Position numbers and translations under genes: made by a program. A stretch of 64,000 nt of DNA, taken from the NCBI GenBank assembly GCA_963691905.1, contig OY829892.1, forward strand, positions 1-64,000, in the 5' to 3' direction. Positions 34,332 through 43,341 of this stretch are shown here, in pieces. Positions within the stretch are counted from its first letter, which is position 1; each line of letters opens with the position of its first letter. The notes below the pieces were generated by a model. The model made no database searches, was not told the DNA's origin, and was given only the letters and a program-made list of their open reading frames with translations. Source of the stretch: QGON01 sp963691905 (GTDB lineage Bacteria > Pseudomonadota > Gammaproteobacteria > Chromatiales > Chromatiaceae).

Positions 34332-34859
34332 TTAGGTAGGCTCTTCTGGTGGGGGGACATAATCGTCTGGTGGGACACTACCGCCGCTCACTTCATCATC
34401 CCTATGAAAGCAAGGCCACTGGTCGTTGGCACAGGAGATCGCCATGCCGGCGGCTGCGGTGCCCAGGATCACCCAAAGCCAGGGAAAATCTTGAAAGCTC
34501 GCTTTCGATCCCGCGGGGGTCGTCGGGCTTGATCCATCTTCACCGCCTGTATAGGCAAGCGTCTGACCACGCAGATCAATCGAACCCGCGCCGGCTCCAG
34601 TCATATTGAAATCGAGTAGTGGCGCCATACGGAAACGCGACGCCCCCCATTGCACTCTTTTCTCATTCCACAACTGCCGGGAATCATAGTCGAGCCGAAA
34701 TCCGAGCCGTTCTTCACCGCTATTCCGGGAACTACTCTGCCCAAAAGGCACATTCACGTAGAACATCACGCCCGGATCGAGCTTGGGCTCCGCCATGGCC
34801 GTGGAGTGCACGCCAAACGAAGCTGCCGCCACCAGTGAAATCAGTGTCAATCTGTTCAA
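34332..34859 (-). CDS. Exported protein of unknown function
   Basis: The best start is TTG 34859: GGAGG lies eight bases upstream, and the protein then begins directly with a signal peptide (MNRLTLISLVAAASFGVHST, ending AMA). The mature part has an amphipathic beta pattern (RLGFRLDYDSRQLWNEKRVQWGA) reminiscent of outer-membrane proteins, then a hydrophobic segment WLWVILGTAAAGMAIS, and an acidic Pro-rich C-terminus with SCANDQWPCF. I do not recognise the family. It has its own terminator. Confidence 0.6.
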   Translation of the reverse strand: MNRLTLISLVAAASFGVHSTAMAEPKLDPGVMFYVNVPFGQSSSRNSGEERLGFRLDYDSRQLWNEKRVQWGASRFRMAPLLDFNMTGAGAGSIDLRGQTLAYTGGEDGSSPTTPAGSKASFQDFPWLWVILGTAAAGMAISCANDQWPCFHRDDEVSGGSVPPDDYVPPPEEPT

Positions 34860-35004
34860 TGTCTTATCCTCCGCTTCTGTTTCCGCCCCCGCCAAACAGC
34901 GGGTAGCGGTCTTTTTTCGACGCGCTCCTATCCGGTGAACTCGCCGTCAAATTGGGTGATAGCACCCAAATTCCTACCTTACCCGAATCGCATCCGGCCT
35001 GGCC

Positions 35005-35982
35005 TCACTGTCCGGCCAGAACGTTCTCTTGTTTGATATTGTCGCACCTCGACAGCGCCGCCGTTTCGGGCAATTCACCGTACATCTCGTCCGCCAGCTC
35101 CCGTACGGCAAGCCGAGCCTCTCGCTCATCAACCTCACTATCCAGCGGAAACAGCAACAGACCCGCATCCATGAATCTGTCTACCGGCTTTCTCAGTCGC
35201 ACTTTGAATCCGTTCCAATAGAAGAGGTTGCCCAGGCGCTGATCACAGGTAAAACGACGATGCAGCTCCTCTTTCAATGCGTTGAGCAGATAGATCTCGC
35301 TCAGTGTATGCCTGGTGCTCAACAACGCTACCCGCTTTGATGCAACAACAAGATCTGAAGGCATCAACAGTCCTTGGTCGGGGATCTTCAGCCAATCCAG
35401 CACCACGGAAACCGAACGGTTCGGGCGATTCGGAGGGAGTTCGAAATGCTCTGCGCCTCCCGCCTCCAGCGCCAAGGCGATGAATTCGGTGCAGTAGAGC
35501 TTTTTGTGTTCGGCGTAATTGAAATAGGGGTCGAAAGGCGCCTCCTCACGGAGCTGCGTCCGCGCATAGTCCGCAATACGCTCTTTATCCAGACCCGTTG
35601 GCTCGTAGATCGCAACATGATGGTAGCGCCGGACAAACCGCCCAAAAGGAATACGCTGCACCTTGCCTTTGATCACATCCGTTGGTGGAAGGCCAGTCAG
35701 GTTGAAGCCGGCGGCGCCCGTGATGTCGTAAACATAGGGCGAGCCGTCATCGATTACCAGGATGCCGGCATGAAGGTAAGGAGGGTACGACTCGGGGATC
35801 AGGGTAATGCCCATATCCATGATGCCGCCGGAGCCGATCACCACCACCTGACCGGAAACGAGGGGCAAACTGAGAAACTGCTGCGGGTCCTCACCGGCCA
35901 CCTGCCAGGTCTTGAAATCCTGCCGCGTCGGATTGGCGCAGGCGGTCAGTAGGAAAACAAGGGAAAGCAGCAGCAAGCGCAC
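35005..35982 (-). CDS. Lipoprotein with permuted papain-like (YiiX/NlpC-P60-related) domain
   Basis: The 325-residue protein has a lipobox LTAC (Cys15). The body matches the circularly permuted papain-like fold: GQVVVIGSGG, YLHAGILVIDDG with the probable catalytic His, and later KKLYCTEFIALALEAGG with the probable nucleophile Cys. Such proteins hydrolyse amide or thioester bonds, often in peptidoglycan or lipids. A further 110 residues after the domain are unmatched. The gene begins three bases after the stop of a small lipoprotein gene, so the two are coupled. Confidence 0.72.
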   Translation of the reverse strand: MRLLLLSLVFLLTACANPTRQDFKTWQVAGEDPQQFLSLPLVSGQVVVIGSGGIMDMGITLIPESYPPYLHAGILVIDDGSPYVYDITGAAGFNLTGLPPTDVIKGKVQRIPFGRFVRRYHHVAIYEPTGLDKERIADYARTQLREEAPFDPYFNYAEHKKLYCTEFIALALEAGGAEHFELPPNRPNRSVSVVLDWLKIPDQGLLMPSDLVVASKRVALLSTRHTLSEIYLLNALKEELHRRFTCDQRLGNLFYWNGFKVRLRKPVDRFMDAGLLLFPLDSEVDEREARLAVRELADEMYGELPETAALSRCDNIKQENVLAGQ

Positions 35983-35985
35983 TGC

Positions 35986-36177
35986 TCAGTTCCCCTTGCC
36001 GGTCGTTTCGGAACTGAGGCTGTCACGCGCTTCCGATGAGAAGTTGTTCGGCTGGCCCGCCAGGGGTTCGAGCAGCTCTGCCTTTACCTCCGGCGGCAGA
36101 CTCACGCAACCAGACAGCGCCGGCAGCGACACCAGCAAAATACAGAATAGACCTGCTTTCACTACCTCTCGAGCCAT
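35986..36177 (-). CDS. Small lipoprotein
   Basis: The 63-residue protein has a lipoprotein signal with lipobox LSGC (Cys24), and a 40-residue mature part (SLPPEVKAELLEPLAG, then a Ser-rich tail). AGGGA lies seven bases upstream of the ATG. The papain-like lipoprotein gene follows after three bases. I do not recognise the family; it may be a partner or regulator of the hydrolase. Confidence 0.65.
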   Translation of the reverse strand: MAREVVKAGLFCILLVSLPALSGCVSLPPEVKAELLEPLAGQPNNFSSEARDSLSSETTGKGN

Positions 36178-36352
36178 AACGGTTTCCCTGACCTATGGTT
36201 GTCATGCAAGGAAGGCTATCTTTCGGCAGGCATTATAACAAAAAACACACTTTAAGCATGGCTATAGAATTATTGATGTGCACATAGAAGATAATTATTA
36301 ATTCACCCGTCCTCTTCCACTTGTAGTGCGACAGTGTAGAAAACGTTGAACA

Positions 36353-37591
36353 CTATTCTCCCTGTGGATTCCGCCCGTAGCGATCCTTCACATATCCATC
36401 CACAATCCCCATAAACTGCACCGCAATATCATCTCCCTTGAGTGTAGTCACCTTCTCCCCATCCACAAATACAGGCGCAGAGGGACTCTCTCCGGTACCC
36501 GGCAGGCTGATACCGATGTTGGCCTGCTTGCTCTCTCCAGGTCCATTGACCACGCATCCCATCACCGCCACCGACATCTCTTCCGCTCCTGGGTATTGCC
36601 GGCGCCAGACGGGCATCTGAGCACGCAGGTGGCTCTGCACATCCTTGGCCAATTGCTGAAACAGGGTACTGGTGGTGCGCCCACAACCAGGGCAGGCCAC
36701 TACCATCGGTGCAAAGGCCCTTAGTCCCATCGACTGCAGCAATTCCTGGGCAACCACTACCTCCTGGGTGCGTGTGCCACCTGGCTCCGGCGTCAGGGAG
36801 ATGCGGATAGTGTCCCCAATCCCTTCCTGCAGCAGCACCGCCAGTGCAGCCGTGGAGGCAACGATCCCTTTGGAACCCATCCCCGCCTCGGTCAACCCGA
36901 GATGCAGGGCATAGTCACTGCGAGCAGCCAGTTTCCGGTAGACGGCGATCAGATCCTGCACACCGCTCATCTTGCAGGAGAGTACGATGCGCTCCCTGGC
37001 GAGACCCAGTTCTTCCGCCCGGCGTGCGCTGTCCAACGCCGACTTGACCATGATCTCATGGATCATCTCATCCGCATCCAGCGGATCAGCCGCACGGGCA
37101 TTCTCATCCATCATGCTCGCCACCAGGCCCTTATCCAGACTGCCCCAGTTGACCCCGATACGTACCGGCTTGTCATATCGGCAGGCAGTCTCGATCATGG
37201 TGGCGTACTGACTGTCACGCTTCTCTCCGCTACCCACATTCCCAGGGTTGATGCGATATTTCCCCAAAGCCTGGGCGCATTCGGGAAAATCCGCCAGCAG
37301 ACGGTGTCCGTTGAAGTGGAAATCCCCAATCAACGGGACACTCAACCCCTGCTTGTCCAGCGCCTCGTGTATCGACGGCACCGCTTGGGCCGCCGCTTCA
37401 TTGTTGACCGTGATACGCACCAGCTCCGACCCGGCCCGCGCCAGTTCCGCCACCTGTCGCACGGTTGCATCCACATCCGCCGTGTCGGTATTGGTCATCG
37501 ACTGCACCACCACTGGCGCAGCACCGCCGATGAGGATCCGGCCAACCGGCACGCCAACCGTCTGCTGCCTGCTTATACAAGAAGATGTCAT
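36353..37591 (-). CDS. ispG: 4-hydroxy-3-methylbut-2-en-1-yl diphosphate synthase
   Basis: IspG (GcpE) converts the cyclic diphosphate MEcPP to HMBPP in the MEP isoprenoid pathway. The 412-residue protein has the TIM-barrel N-terminal half with PVVVQSMTNTDTADVDAT and RINPGNVGSG, and the C-terminal [4Fe-4S] half with ACPGCGR and MGCVVNGPGES. It is the usual bacterial length. The gene stands alone, downstream of sqr with a terminator in between. Confidence 0.95.
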   Translation of the reverse strand: MTSSCISRQQTVGVPVGRILIGGAAPVVVQSMTNTDTADVDATVRQVAELARAGSELVRITVNNEAAAQAVPSIHEALDKQGLSVPLIGDFHFNGHRLLADFPECAQALGKYRINPGNVGSGEKRDSQYATMIETACRYDKPVRIGVNWGSLDKGLVASMMDENARAADPLDADEMIHEIMVKSALDSARRAEELGLARERIVLSCKMSGVQDLIAVYRKLAARSDYALHLGLTEAGMGSKGIVASTAALAVLLQEGIGDTIRISLTPEPGGTRTQEVVVAQELLQSMGLRAFAPMVVACPGCGRTTSTLFQQLAKDVQSHLRAQMPVWRRQYPGAEEMSVAVMGCVVNGPGESKQANIGISLPGTGESPSAPVFVDGEKVTTLKGDDIAVQFMGIVDGYVKDRYGRNPQGE

Positions 37592-37672
37592 GGAACCCAG
37601 TTACCTTTAATTAGCTTCACCACAATAGCAAACCCGGAAATGGGCATTATCGCTAATCCTGCCCCTTAAACC

Positions 37673-37703
37673 AAAAAAGCCCGGTCACAAGACCGGGCTT
37701 TTT
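37673..37703 (-). terminator. Intrinsic terminator downstream of sqr
   Basis: AGCCCGGTC (37678-37686) pairs exactly with GACCGGGCT (37691-37699) across a four-base loop, with A and T runs on the two sides. On the minus strand it lies 18 bases past the sqr stop. The symmetry would let it work in both directions. Confidence 0.9.
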
Positions 37704-37720
37704 ATCGGGATATATGATGA

Positions 37721-38989
37721 CTATTTCAGCTTGCCGATACCCAGCATCTTGAGGATGTACTTTTCGTAGATCGGCTCTGATGTACCCTTCTTCATCTTGC
37801 GGATGAAGTACTTCTCGAAGGCGATCTTGGCCATGTGCACCCATTTTCCCTTCTTGAACCAGGCGACATTTCTAGGCGGAATCTGCGGCAGGGCGACAAA
37901 AGCAGCGCCTGTATCTCCCATATCCGCCAGACAGATGGCATTCCAGGTAGCCAGGGTAGTGCCTTCCTTGCCGTTCAGGGTATCCGCAATATTATGCACG
38001 ATTGCGGTCACCATGGACTCGATCATGTAACCGGTCTTGGGCGCACCGGTTGGCACGGCGGTCGCTTCCACCGGCGGGATGGCAATGCAGACACCGGCAG
38101 CGTAGATATTTCCATAGGTCGGGTTGCGCTGGTGGTCATCCACAAAGACAAAGCCGCGGGGGTTGCAAAGCCCCTCAACATTGGCAACCGCATCGACACC
38201 TTTGAAGGCTGGGAGCATCATGGAGAATTTGAATGGCAGTTCGATCTCTTTGATCCTATGACCAGAATCATCGTACTGCTCGATGAACATCAAACCCTCT
38301 TCAATCTTGATCACCTTTGCATTGGTGATCCAGTTGATGTGGTGGGCGCGAAAATCACTCTCCAGAAAACCCTTGGAATCGCCGACGCCACCCAGACCAA
38401 GATGGCCGACATAGGGTTCGGATGTCACGTAGGTCATGGGGACCTTGTCGCGAAGCTTGCGTTTGCGCAGGTCAGAATCAACGATGAAGGAAAATTCGTA
38501 GGCCGGGCCAAAACAACTGGCGAAGGGCATGGCGCCGATCACCACCTGCCCCGGATCTTCGAGCAGTGCCTGATAGGCCTCGTAGGCCTGTTCGGCATGA
38601 TCCACTGTACAGATCGACTCGGTATGCGCCTGAGGCCCCGACCCCTCGACCTCTTCAAAAGCCAGCCTCGGGCCTGTAGCAATGACCAGATAGTCGTATT
38701 CGATGACTTCGCCACCATCCAACTCGAGCTTGTTGCCCTTCGCATCAATCTTATCGACACGTTTGGCGATAAAGTTGATGCCTTTGCGCTCCACGTGTGG
38801 GCGAATATCAAAGGTGATATGCGACCGCTCACGCCACCCCACAGCCAGCCAGGGGTTTGATGGCACGAACTGGAAATACTCCCGTTCGTTGATCAGCGTC
38901 ACCTCATGTTCGCGCCCCAATTCGGCGCGTAATTCATAAGCACAGGGCATTCCACCAGTGCCAGCACCCACAACAACGATATGCGCCAT
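37721..38989 (-). CDS. sqr: Sulfide:quinone oxidoreductase
   Basis: The 422-residue flavoprotein begins with the FAD-binding VVVGAGTGGMPCAYEL. Cys127, Cys159 (PFASCFGPAYEF) and Cys353 (AICLADMGDTG) fall at the same positions as the three redox cysteines known to be needed in the Rhodobacter capsulatus enzyme. The C-terminus has two amphipathic helices (KWVHMAKIAFEKYFI and a final basic helix) for monotopic membrane attachment. The enzyme oxidises sulfide to polysulfide and reduces quinone. There is no signal peptide, which is usual for the family. GGAGG lies eight bases before the ATG. It is a single-gene unit with its own terminator. Confidence 0.88.
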   Translation of the reverse strand: MAHIVVVGAGTGGMPCAYELRAELGREHEVTLINEREYFQFVPSNPWLAVGWRERSHITFDIRPHVERKGINFIAKRVDKIDAKGNKLELDGGEVIEYDYLVIATGPRLAFEEVEGSGPQAHTESICTVDHAEQAYEAYQALLEDPGQVVIGAMPFASCFGPAYEFSFIVDSDLRKRKLRDKVPMTYVTSEPYVGHLGLGGVGDSKGFLESDFRAHHINWITNAKVIKIEEGLMFIEQYDDSGHRIKEIELPFKFSMMLPAFKGVDAVANVEGLCNPRGFVFVDDHQRNPTYGNIYAAGVCIAIPPVEATAVPTGAPKTGYMIESMVTAIVHNIADTLNGKEGTTLATWNAICLADMGDTGAAFVALPQIPPRNVAWFKKGKWVHMAKIAFEKYFIRKMKKGTSEPIYEKYILKMLGIGKLK

Positions 38990-39144
38990 AAATTATTCCT
39001 CCAACCCAATTTTTCTTACGCGGAAAGGTCAGACAGTCCTGCCGATCCGCTCAATTGTTAAAACTCGCACACGATACAACCAACCACCTGAAAATTAAAG
39101 AATTATAAGTAATTCAGCAGGAACCGATGCAGCTGGAACGCGCT

Positions 39145-39906
39145 TCATAACACCAGCCAGCTGGTGGGGGTGCGCTGTACCGCCACCGTCAACCGTTCAA
39201 TGATTTGAGGCGTATGCAACATCAATCCCTCACGAACCAGTACTGCGGAATTATTTTCTTCACTGAGGTGGGCAGCCACAAGATGCTGCAGCCTCTGATG
39301 ATCAAGACGCGCCAGAAGTTCGAGGGACTGGCGATTGCTCAGATGACCCAGCACGCCACCCACCCGCGCCTGCAACCGGGGCGGGTAGGGTCCGGTGTGC
39401 AACATTTCGGTATCGTGGTTGAACTCCAGCTGCAAAGCGTCACAGTTGAAAAGGTTATCGACAATATGCGGCGTAATGTGCCCGGCATCAGTCAGCAAAC
39501 CAAGTGATACCCCATCCGCCTGAAAAACAAACTGGCAGGGTTCACGGGCATCGTGAGGTACAGGGTAGGGTGTGATTGTCAGGTCACCGATAGAGAAGGG
39601 ACCGGCATGACTATCGATACAGTGCAGCGCCGGTATCTCACCACACCTGGCGCCTCTATAGGTACCGGCAGTCATCCAGGCGGGAAGTTTATAACGGCGG
39701 GTAAGCGGTCCCAAACCGCCCACATGGTCGGAGTGCTCGTGGGTAATGAGGACTGCATCCAGTGAGTCCGCAGCCACATCCAGCAAACCGAGCCGCCGTT
39801 CGATCTCCCTGGCAGGAAAACCGCAATCCACCAATACCCGCACATGGCCGGTTTCGATCAGCAGCGCGTTCCCTTTGCTGCCACTTCCCAACGAGGCAAA
39901 ACGCAC
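39145..39906 (-). CDS. MBL-fold metallohydrolase (YycJ/WalJ-like)
   Basis: The 253-residue protein begins GTG CGT at 39906 and has the metallo-beta-lactamase motif ITHEHSDHVGGL (about 54-65), a further His in VPHDAREP, LLTDAGHIT and LVAAHLSEENNS. Members of this subfamily are 5'-3' exonuclease-like proteins; the exact substrate here is unknown. It lies 32 bases downstream of bamC and probably shares its transcript. Confidence 0.88.
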   Translation of the reverse strand: MRFASLGSGSKGNALLIETGHVRVLVDCGFPAREIERRLGLLDVAADSLDAVLITHEHSDHVGGLGPLTRRYKLPAWMTAGTYRGARCGEIPALHCIDSHAGPFSIGDLTITPYPVPHDAREPCQFVFQADGVSLGLLTDAGHITPHIVDNLFNCDALQLEFNHDTEMLHTGPYPPRLQARVGGVLGHLSNRQSLELLARLDHQRLQHLVAAHLSEENNSAVLVREGLMLHTPQIIERLTVAVQRTPTSWLVL

Positions 39907-39938
39907 GCCACTATTCGGACAAATATGAGCGTGTCGAG

Positions 39939-41093
39939 TTAACGGATATTCTCATGCAGCAGCGTCAAAATACGCAGTGCTGTCGATGAATTATCACGTT
40001 CTCCCTGCGAGTTGAGTACGGTTACCCGGCTCGTCTTGCCCTCGGCTTCGAGCTTGACCTGGTACTGATTCTCACTGTCGACCTTATCATCGGACCAGAA
40101 AGCGAGTTTAGAGAAGAAGCCCTTCTCCTTACCGCCCTCCTTATCGGGATCGATGTAGCGGACAAAATAGACCCCTTCAGAGCGATTGCGATCCTCTACC
40201 GCAAAACCAACACGATCAAGGGCAACGCCGGTCAGGCGCCAACCTCTGGCAAAACCTTCATTGATGATGAGGTAGGCCTCGTTCGCGGATTTCACCAGTT
40301 CAGAACGTGCCTTGCGCTCTTCTTTGCGCGCCAATGCCTGTTCAGCATTTTCCCCGCTCACGCCCAGGTAAACCATCAGGCGGCGCAGCATCTCCACCTC
40401 GACACCTGGGTCGTTAGGCCGCGGTGTCCAGTAGGTGGTATCCGCATCGCCGCCAACCTTCTCCACAAGCTTCTCTTCAAGGCCCCTGTGGGTCAGGTAG
40501 AGCTCGGTAGTGCCGGTTTTTTCTCCCTCTTCCAGGCGTACACGAAACTGATCACGGGTAGCGGAAGAGTAGACGCTGTCCAGGACCTTGCGAAACAGTT
40601 CTGTGACAGTACCCTGTTTGACATCTGCCCGACTCTCAAGCCAGTCGGTACGCATGATGCCAACGGTGGGATCCTGTTCCACCAGCAGCAAACCGTTTTG
40701 GCGCCAGAACTCCACCACCCTGGGCCAGACTTCATCTGGCGTGGCCTTGATGAGCAACCAGCGCTGATCGCCATCACGTTTGACCTCGATATCCTTCACC
40801 TGGGGCAAAACGGTACTGCCGGCCAGCCTGGGTGTGGTTGAACCTCCACCCTGTCGGTTAGTGGTGTACTCCGAATAGGAGGCGCTTCCCGCCGCGCCCG
40901 CCTCCGGCACCATCAATGCATCATTGATCGCAGAGCGGGAGAGGTCCGGGGGCACTTCTAGGTTGTCCACCATCTCCCGTTGGTTTCTGTACTCCGTCTG
41001 TTTGTCGGAGAAGATATCCCCGGTTGAGCTGCAACCATTGAGCAGAACAGCGAGGGCCGGGATGAGAATCAGTTGTTTAACAGTATGCAGCAT
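39939..41093 (-). CDS. bamC: Outer-membrane assembly lipoprotein BamC
   Basis: The start is ATG 41093, which gives a lipoprotein signal with lipobox LLNGC (Cys21); an upstream TTG only adds an unlikely extension. Family features follow: an extended N-terminal lasso (VDNLEVPPDLSRSAI), two helix-grip domains (WLLIKATPDEVWPRVVEFW and a second near the C-terminus) and a SYSEYT stretch. It belongs to the BAM complex that inserts outer-membrane beta barrels. It lies directly downstream of dapA, as in E. coli. Confidence 0.9.
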   Translation of the reverse strand: MLHTVKQLILIPALAVLLNGCSSTGDIFSDKQTEYRNQREMVDNLEVPPDLSRSAINDALMVPEAGAAGSASYSEYTTNRQGGGSTTPRLAGSTVLPQVKDIEVKRDGDQRWLLIKATPDEVWPRVVEFWRQNGLLLVEQDPTVGIMRTDWLESRADVKQGTVTELFRKVLDSVYSSATRDQFRVRLEEGEKTGTTELYLTHRGLEEKLVEKVGGDADTTYWTPRPNDPGVEVEMLRRLMVYLGVSGENAEQALARKEERKARSELVKSANEAYLIINEGFARGWRLTGVALDRVGFAVEDRNRSEGVYFVRYIDPDKEGGKEKGFFSKLAFWSDDKVDSENQYQVKLEAEGKTSRVTVLNSQGERDNSSTALRILTLLHENIR

Positions 41094-41154
41094 AGCTGGG
41101 TTCGATCTTTCGATAACCTTGAGTTCCCGCAAATCTGCGGATAATGATTGCTGT

Positions 41155-42030
41155 TCAGCAGACGCCAGCCTGCTCCATGGCAGCCCGTACTTTTGGCTGG
41201 TGTACTTCAGAGAGCCAGGTCAGCGGCAAGCGGATACCTTTCCGCGCCAAGCCCATTTCAACCATCGCCCACTTCACTGGAATAGGGTTGGATTCTACAA
41301 ATAATGCCGCATGCAGCGCCGCCACTTTGGCATCCAGCCGCTCCGCAGCCTCGCGCTCTCCGGCCAAGGCCGCTTCGCACATCTGCCGCATCAGTTTAGG
41401 GGCTACATTCGAAGTTACGGAGATCACCCCGTCGCCACCAATCAGCATCGACTCGCAGCCGGTTGCATCGTCTCCGCTGTAGATACCGAAATCGGGTCCG
41501 CAAAGCTCGCGGATCCGCGTCACCCGCTGCAAATCGCCGGTGGCTTCCTTGACACCGATGATGTTCTCCACTTCTGCCAGCCAAGCGACTGTCTCGGGCA
41601 GCATGTCGCAGGCGGTACGGCCAGGAACATTGTAGAGAATTTGTGGGATATCGACCGCTTCCGCCACTGCCTTGTGGTGCAGGCAGAGACCCTCCTGGGT
41701 CGGCTTGTTGTAATAGGGGGTCACTAACAGGCAGGCGTCCGCCCCTGCCTCCATGGCACAGCGTGTCAGGCTGATCGCCTCTGTGGTCGAATTGGCCCCG
41801 GTACCCGCAATGACAGGAATCCTGCCCGCGGCGTTTTCAACCACCTTGCGGATCACGCCACAGTGCTCGGTCTCGTCCAGCGTGGCGGACTCACCCGTAG
41901 TACCCATCACGATGATAGCATCCGTCCCCATTTCGACATGGAAGTCCACCAGACGATAGAGCGCGTCATCGTCCAGACTACCGCCCTCCTTCATGGGAGT
42001 GACCATCGCCACCATGCTGCCACGAAACAT
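41155..42030 (-). CDS. dapA: 4-hydroxy-tetrahydrodipicolinate synthase
   Basis: DapA condenses pyruvate with aspartate semialdehyde in the lysine/diaminopimelate pathway. The start MFRGSMVAMVTPM at 42030 matches the canonical N-terminus and gives 291 residues. The motifs are VMGTTGESATLD, VTPYYNKPTQEGL, YNVPGRT with the catalytic Tyr, and the Schiff-base Lys in IIGVKEATGD. The downstream genes are bamC and an MBL hydrolase; the divergent neighbour is gcvR. Confidence 0.95.
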   Translation of the reverse strand: MFRGSMVAMVTPMKEGGSLDDDALYRLVDFHVEMGTDAIIVMGTTGESATLDETEHCGVIRKVVENAAGRIPVIAGTGANSTTEAISLTRCAMEAGADACLLVTPYYNKPTQEGLCLHHKAVAEAVDIPQILYNVPGRTACDMLPETVAWLAEVENIIGVKEATGDLQRVTRIRELCGPDFGIYSGDDATGCESMLIGGDGVISVTSNVAPKLMRQMCEAALAGEREAAERLDAKVAALHAALFVESNPIPVKWAMVEMGLARKGIRLPLTWLSEVHQPKVRAAMEQAGVC

Positions 42031-42273
42031 CTCTTCAAAAACCCTCGGTATCAAGCTCAATCCGCTATGTTATCCTGCGGCTTGCGATGCTGACAAGTCG
42101 ACTGGAAAAGCGATTTGCCGGACGGAAGCCGCCAACGTGTTACACTTTGAACCAGATACCCATAAAAAGTTGGCGCTTTTCCAGCCGTCCGTACATGATG
42201 CGGGCCAGTGTGGCTTAAAGGCTCAATGCCCCGCTTCAGGCGCACACCCAAAATCAAAACAACACGAAGATAA

Positions 42274-42813
42274 ATGACCACTCCAAACAGCTTCCTTGTA
42301 ATCTCCGCACTGGGCAAGGACCGCCCCGGCATCGTTAACGCACTTTCGAAGAAGATTCTGGACGATGGATGCAATATCGCCGATAGTCGCATGACTGTAC
42401 TTGGCGGCGAATTCGCTATCCTGCTACTGGTCGAGGGGCAGTGGAATACCCTTGCCAAGCTGGAAAACGCCCTGCCGGAACTGGAGCAGGAACTAGACCT
42501 TACCATCATCACCAAACGCACTGAGGAGCGGATGCCGTCCAGCAATCTGCTGCCTTACGCCGTAGACGTGGTCGCCATGGATCACCCCGGCATCGTAAAC
42601 CACCTGGCGGAATTTTTTTCCCAGCGAAGCATCAATATCGAAGACATGATGACATCAAGCTACGCTGCGCCGCACACCGGCACCCCGATGTTCGCCGTAC
42701 ACATGAATGTGGGCATCCCTTCCGAGCTGCATATTGCCGGATTGCGGGACGAGTTCATGGACTACTGTGACGGTTTAAACCTTGATGCCGTCCTCGAGCC
42801 CGTCAAGGGCTGA
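42274..42813 (+). CDS. gcvR: Glycine cleavage system transcriptional repressor-like ACT protein
   Basis: The 179-residue protein has two ACT domains, each opening with a ligand-binding loop: ALGKDRPGIVNALS (about 12-25) and AMDHPGIVNHLAEFF (about 100-114). In E. coli GcvR holds GcvA in its repressing form in response to glycine. It is divergent from dapA and directly upstream of bcp, the same order as in E. coli. No gcvA is in the window, so its partner here is inferred only. Confidence 0.87.
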   Translation: MTTPNSFLVISALGKDRPGIVNALSKKILDDGCNIADSRMTVLGGEFAILLLVEGQWNTLAKLENALPELEQELDLTIITKRTEERMPSSNLLPYAVDVVAMDHPGIVNHLAEFFSQRSINIEDMMTSSYAAPHTGTPMFAVHMNVGIPSELHIAGLRDEFMDYCDGLNLDAVLEPVKG

Positions 42814-42833
42814 ACACCGGAGAACATTTGACA

Positions 42834-43313
42834 ATGACAGCTATCGCCATCGGAAAACCGGTGCCAGACATCGAGCTGCCCGCCACCAGCGACAATACGC
42901 TCAAACTGTCGGATTTTCGCGGCAAACCCGTCGTGCTCTATTTCTATCCCAAGGCCAGCACACCCGGGTGCACCCAGGAGGGTCGGGATTTCACCGCGGC
43001 GATCAACAAGTTTCGACGCCAATCGACGGCCATCATCGGTGTCTCCCGCGACGGCATCAAGGCCCAGGAAAATTTTAAGACGAAGCAGGCCTTTCCCTTC
43101 GAACTCCTGTCGGATAAGGAGGAGGCGCTCTGCAACGCCTTCGACGTCATCAAGATGAAGAACATGTACGGCAAGAAGGTACGCGGCATCGAGCGCAGCA
43201 CCTTTCTCATCGATGAGTCGGGCCTGCTGCGAAAAGAGTGGCGCAAAGTTAAGGTCAAAGGACACGTCGATGAGGTCCTTGATGCGGTCAAGGCGATGCG
43301 CGCCGAAAAATAA
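42834..43313 (+). CDS. bcp: Thiol peroxidase, BCP/PrxQ family, one-Cys type
   Basis: The 159-residue peroxiredoxin reduces hydroperoxides. The peroxidatic Cys46 is in ASTPGCTQEG; the resolving Cys found five residues later in E. coli BCP is absent, so this enzyme would depend on another thiol to resolve its sulfenic acid. TTG 42828 and ATG 42834 are both possible starts; GGAG at 42819-42822 suits either. It lies between gcvR and the phoH-like gene on the same strand. Confidence 0.9.
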   Translation: MTAIAIGKPVPDIELPATSDNTLKLSDFRGKPVVLYFYPKASTPGCTQEGRDFTAAINKFRRQSTAIIGVSRDGIKAQENFKTKQAFPFELLSDKEEALCNAFDVIKMKNMYGKKVRGIERSTFLIDESGLLRKEWRKVKVKGHVDEVLDAVKAMRAEK

Positions 43314-43341
43314 CACCGCCCATCACCACGCGGAATAGAAG

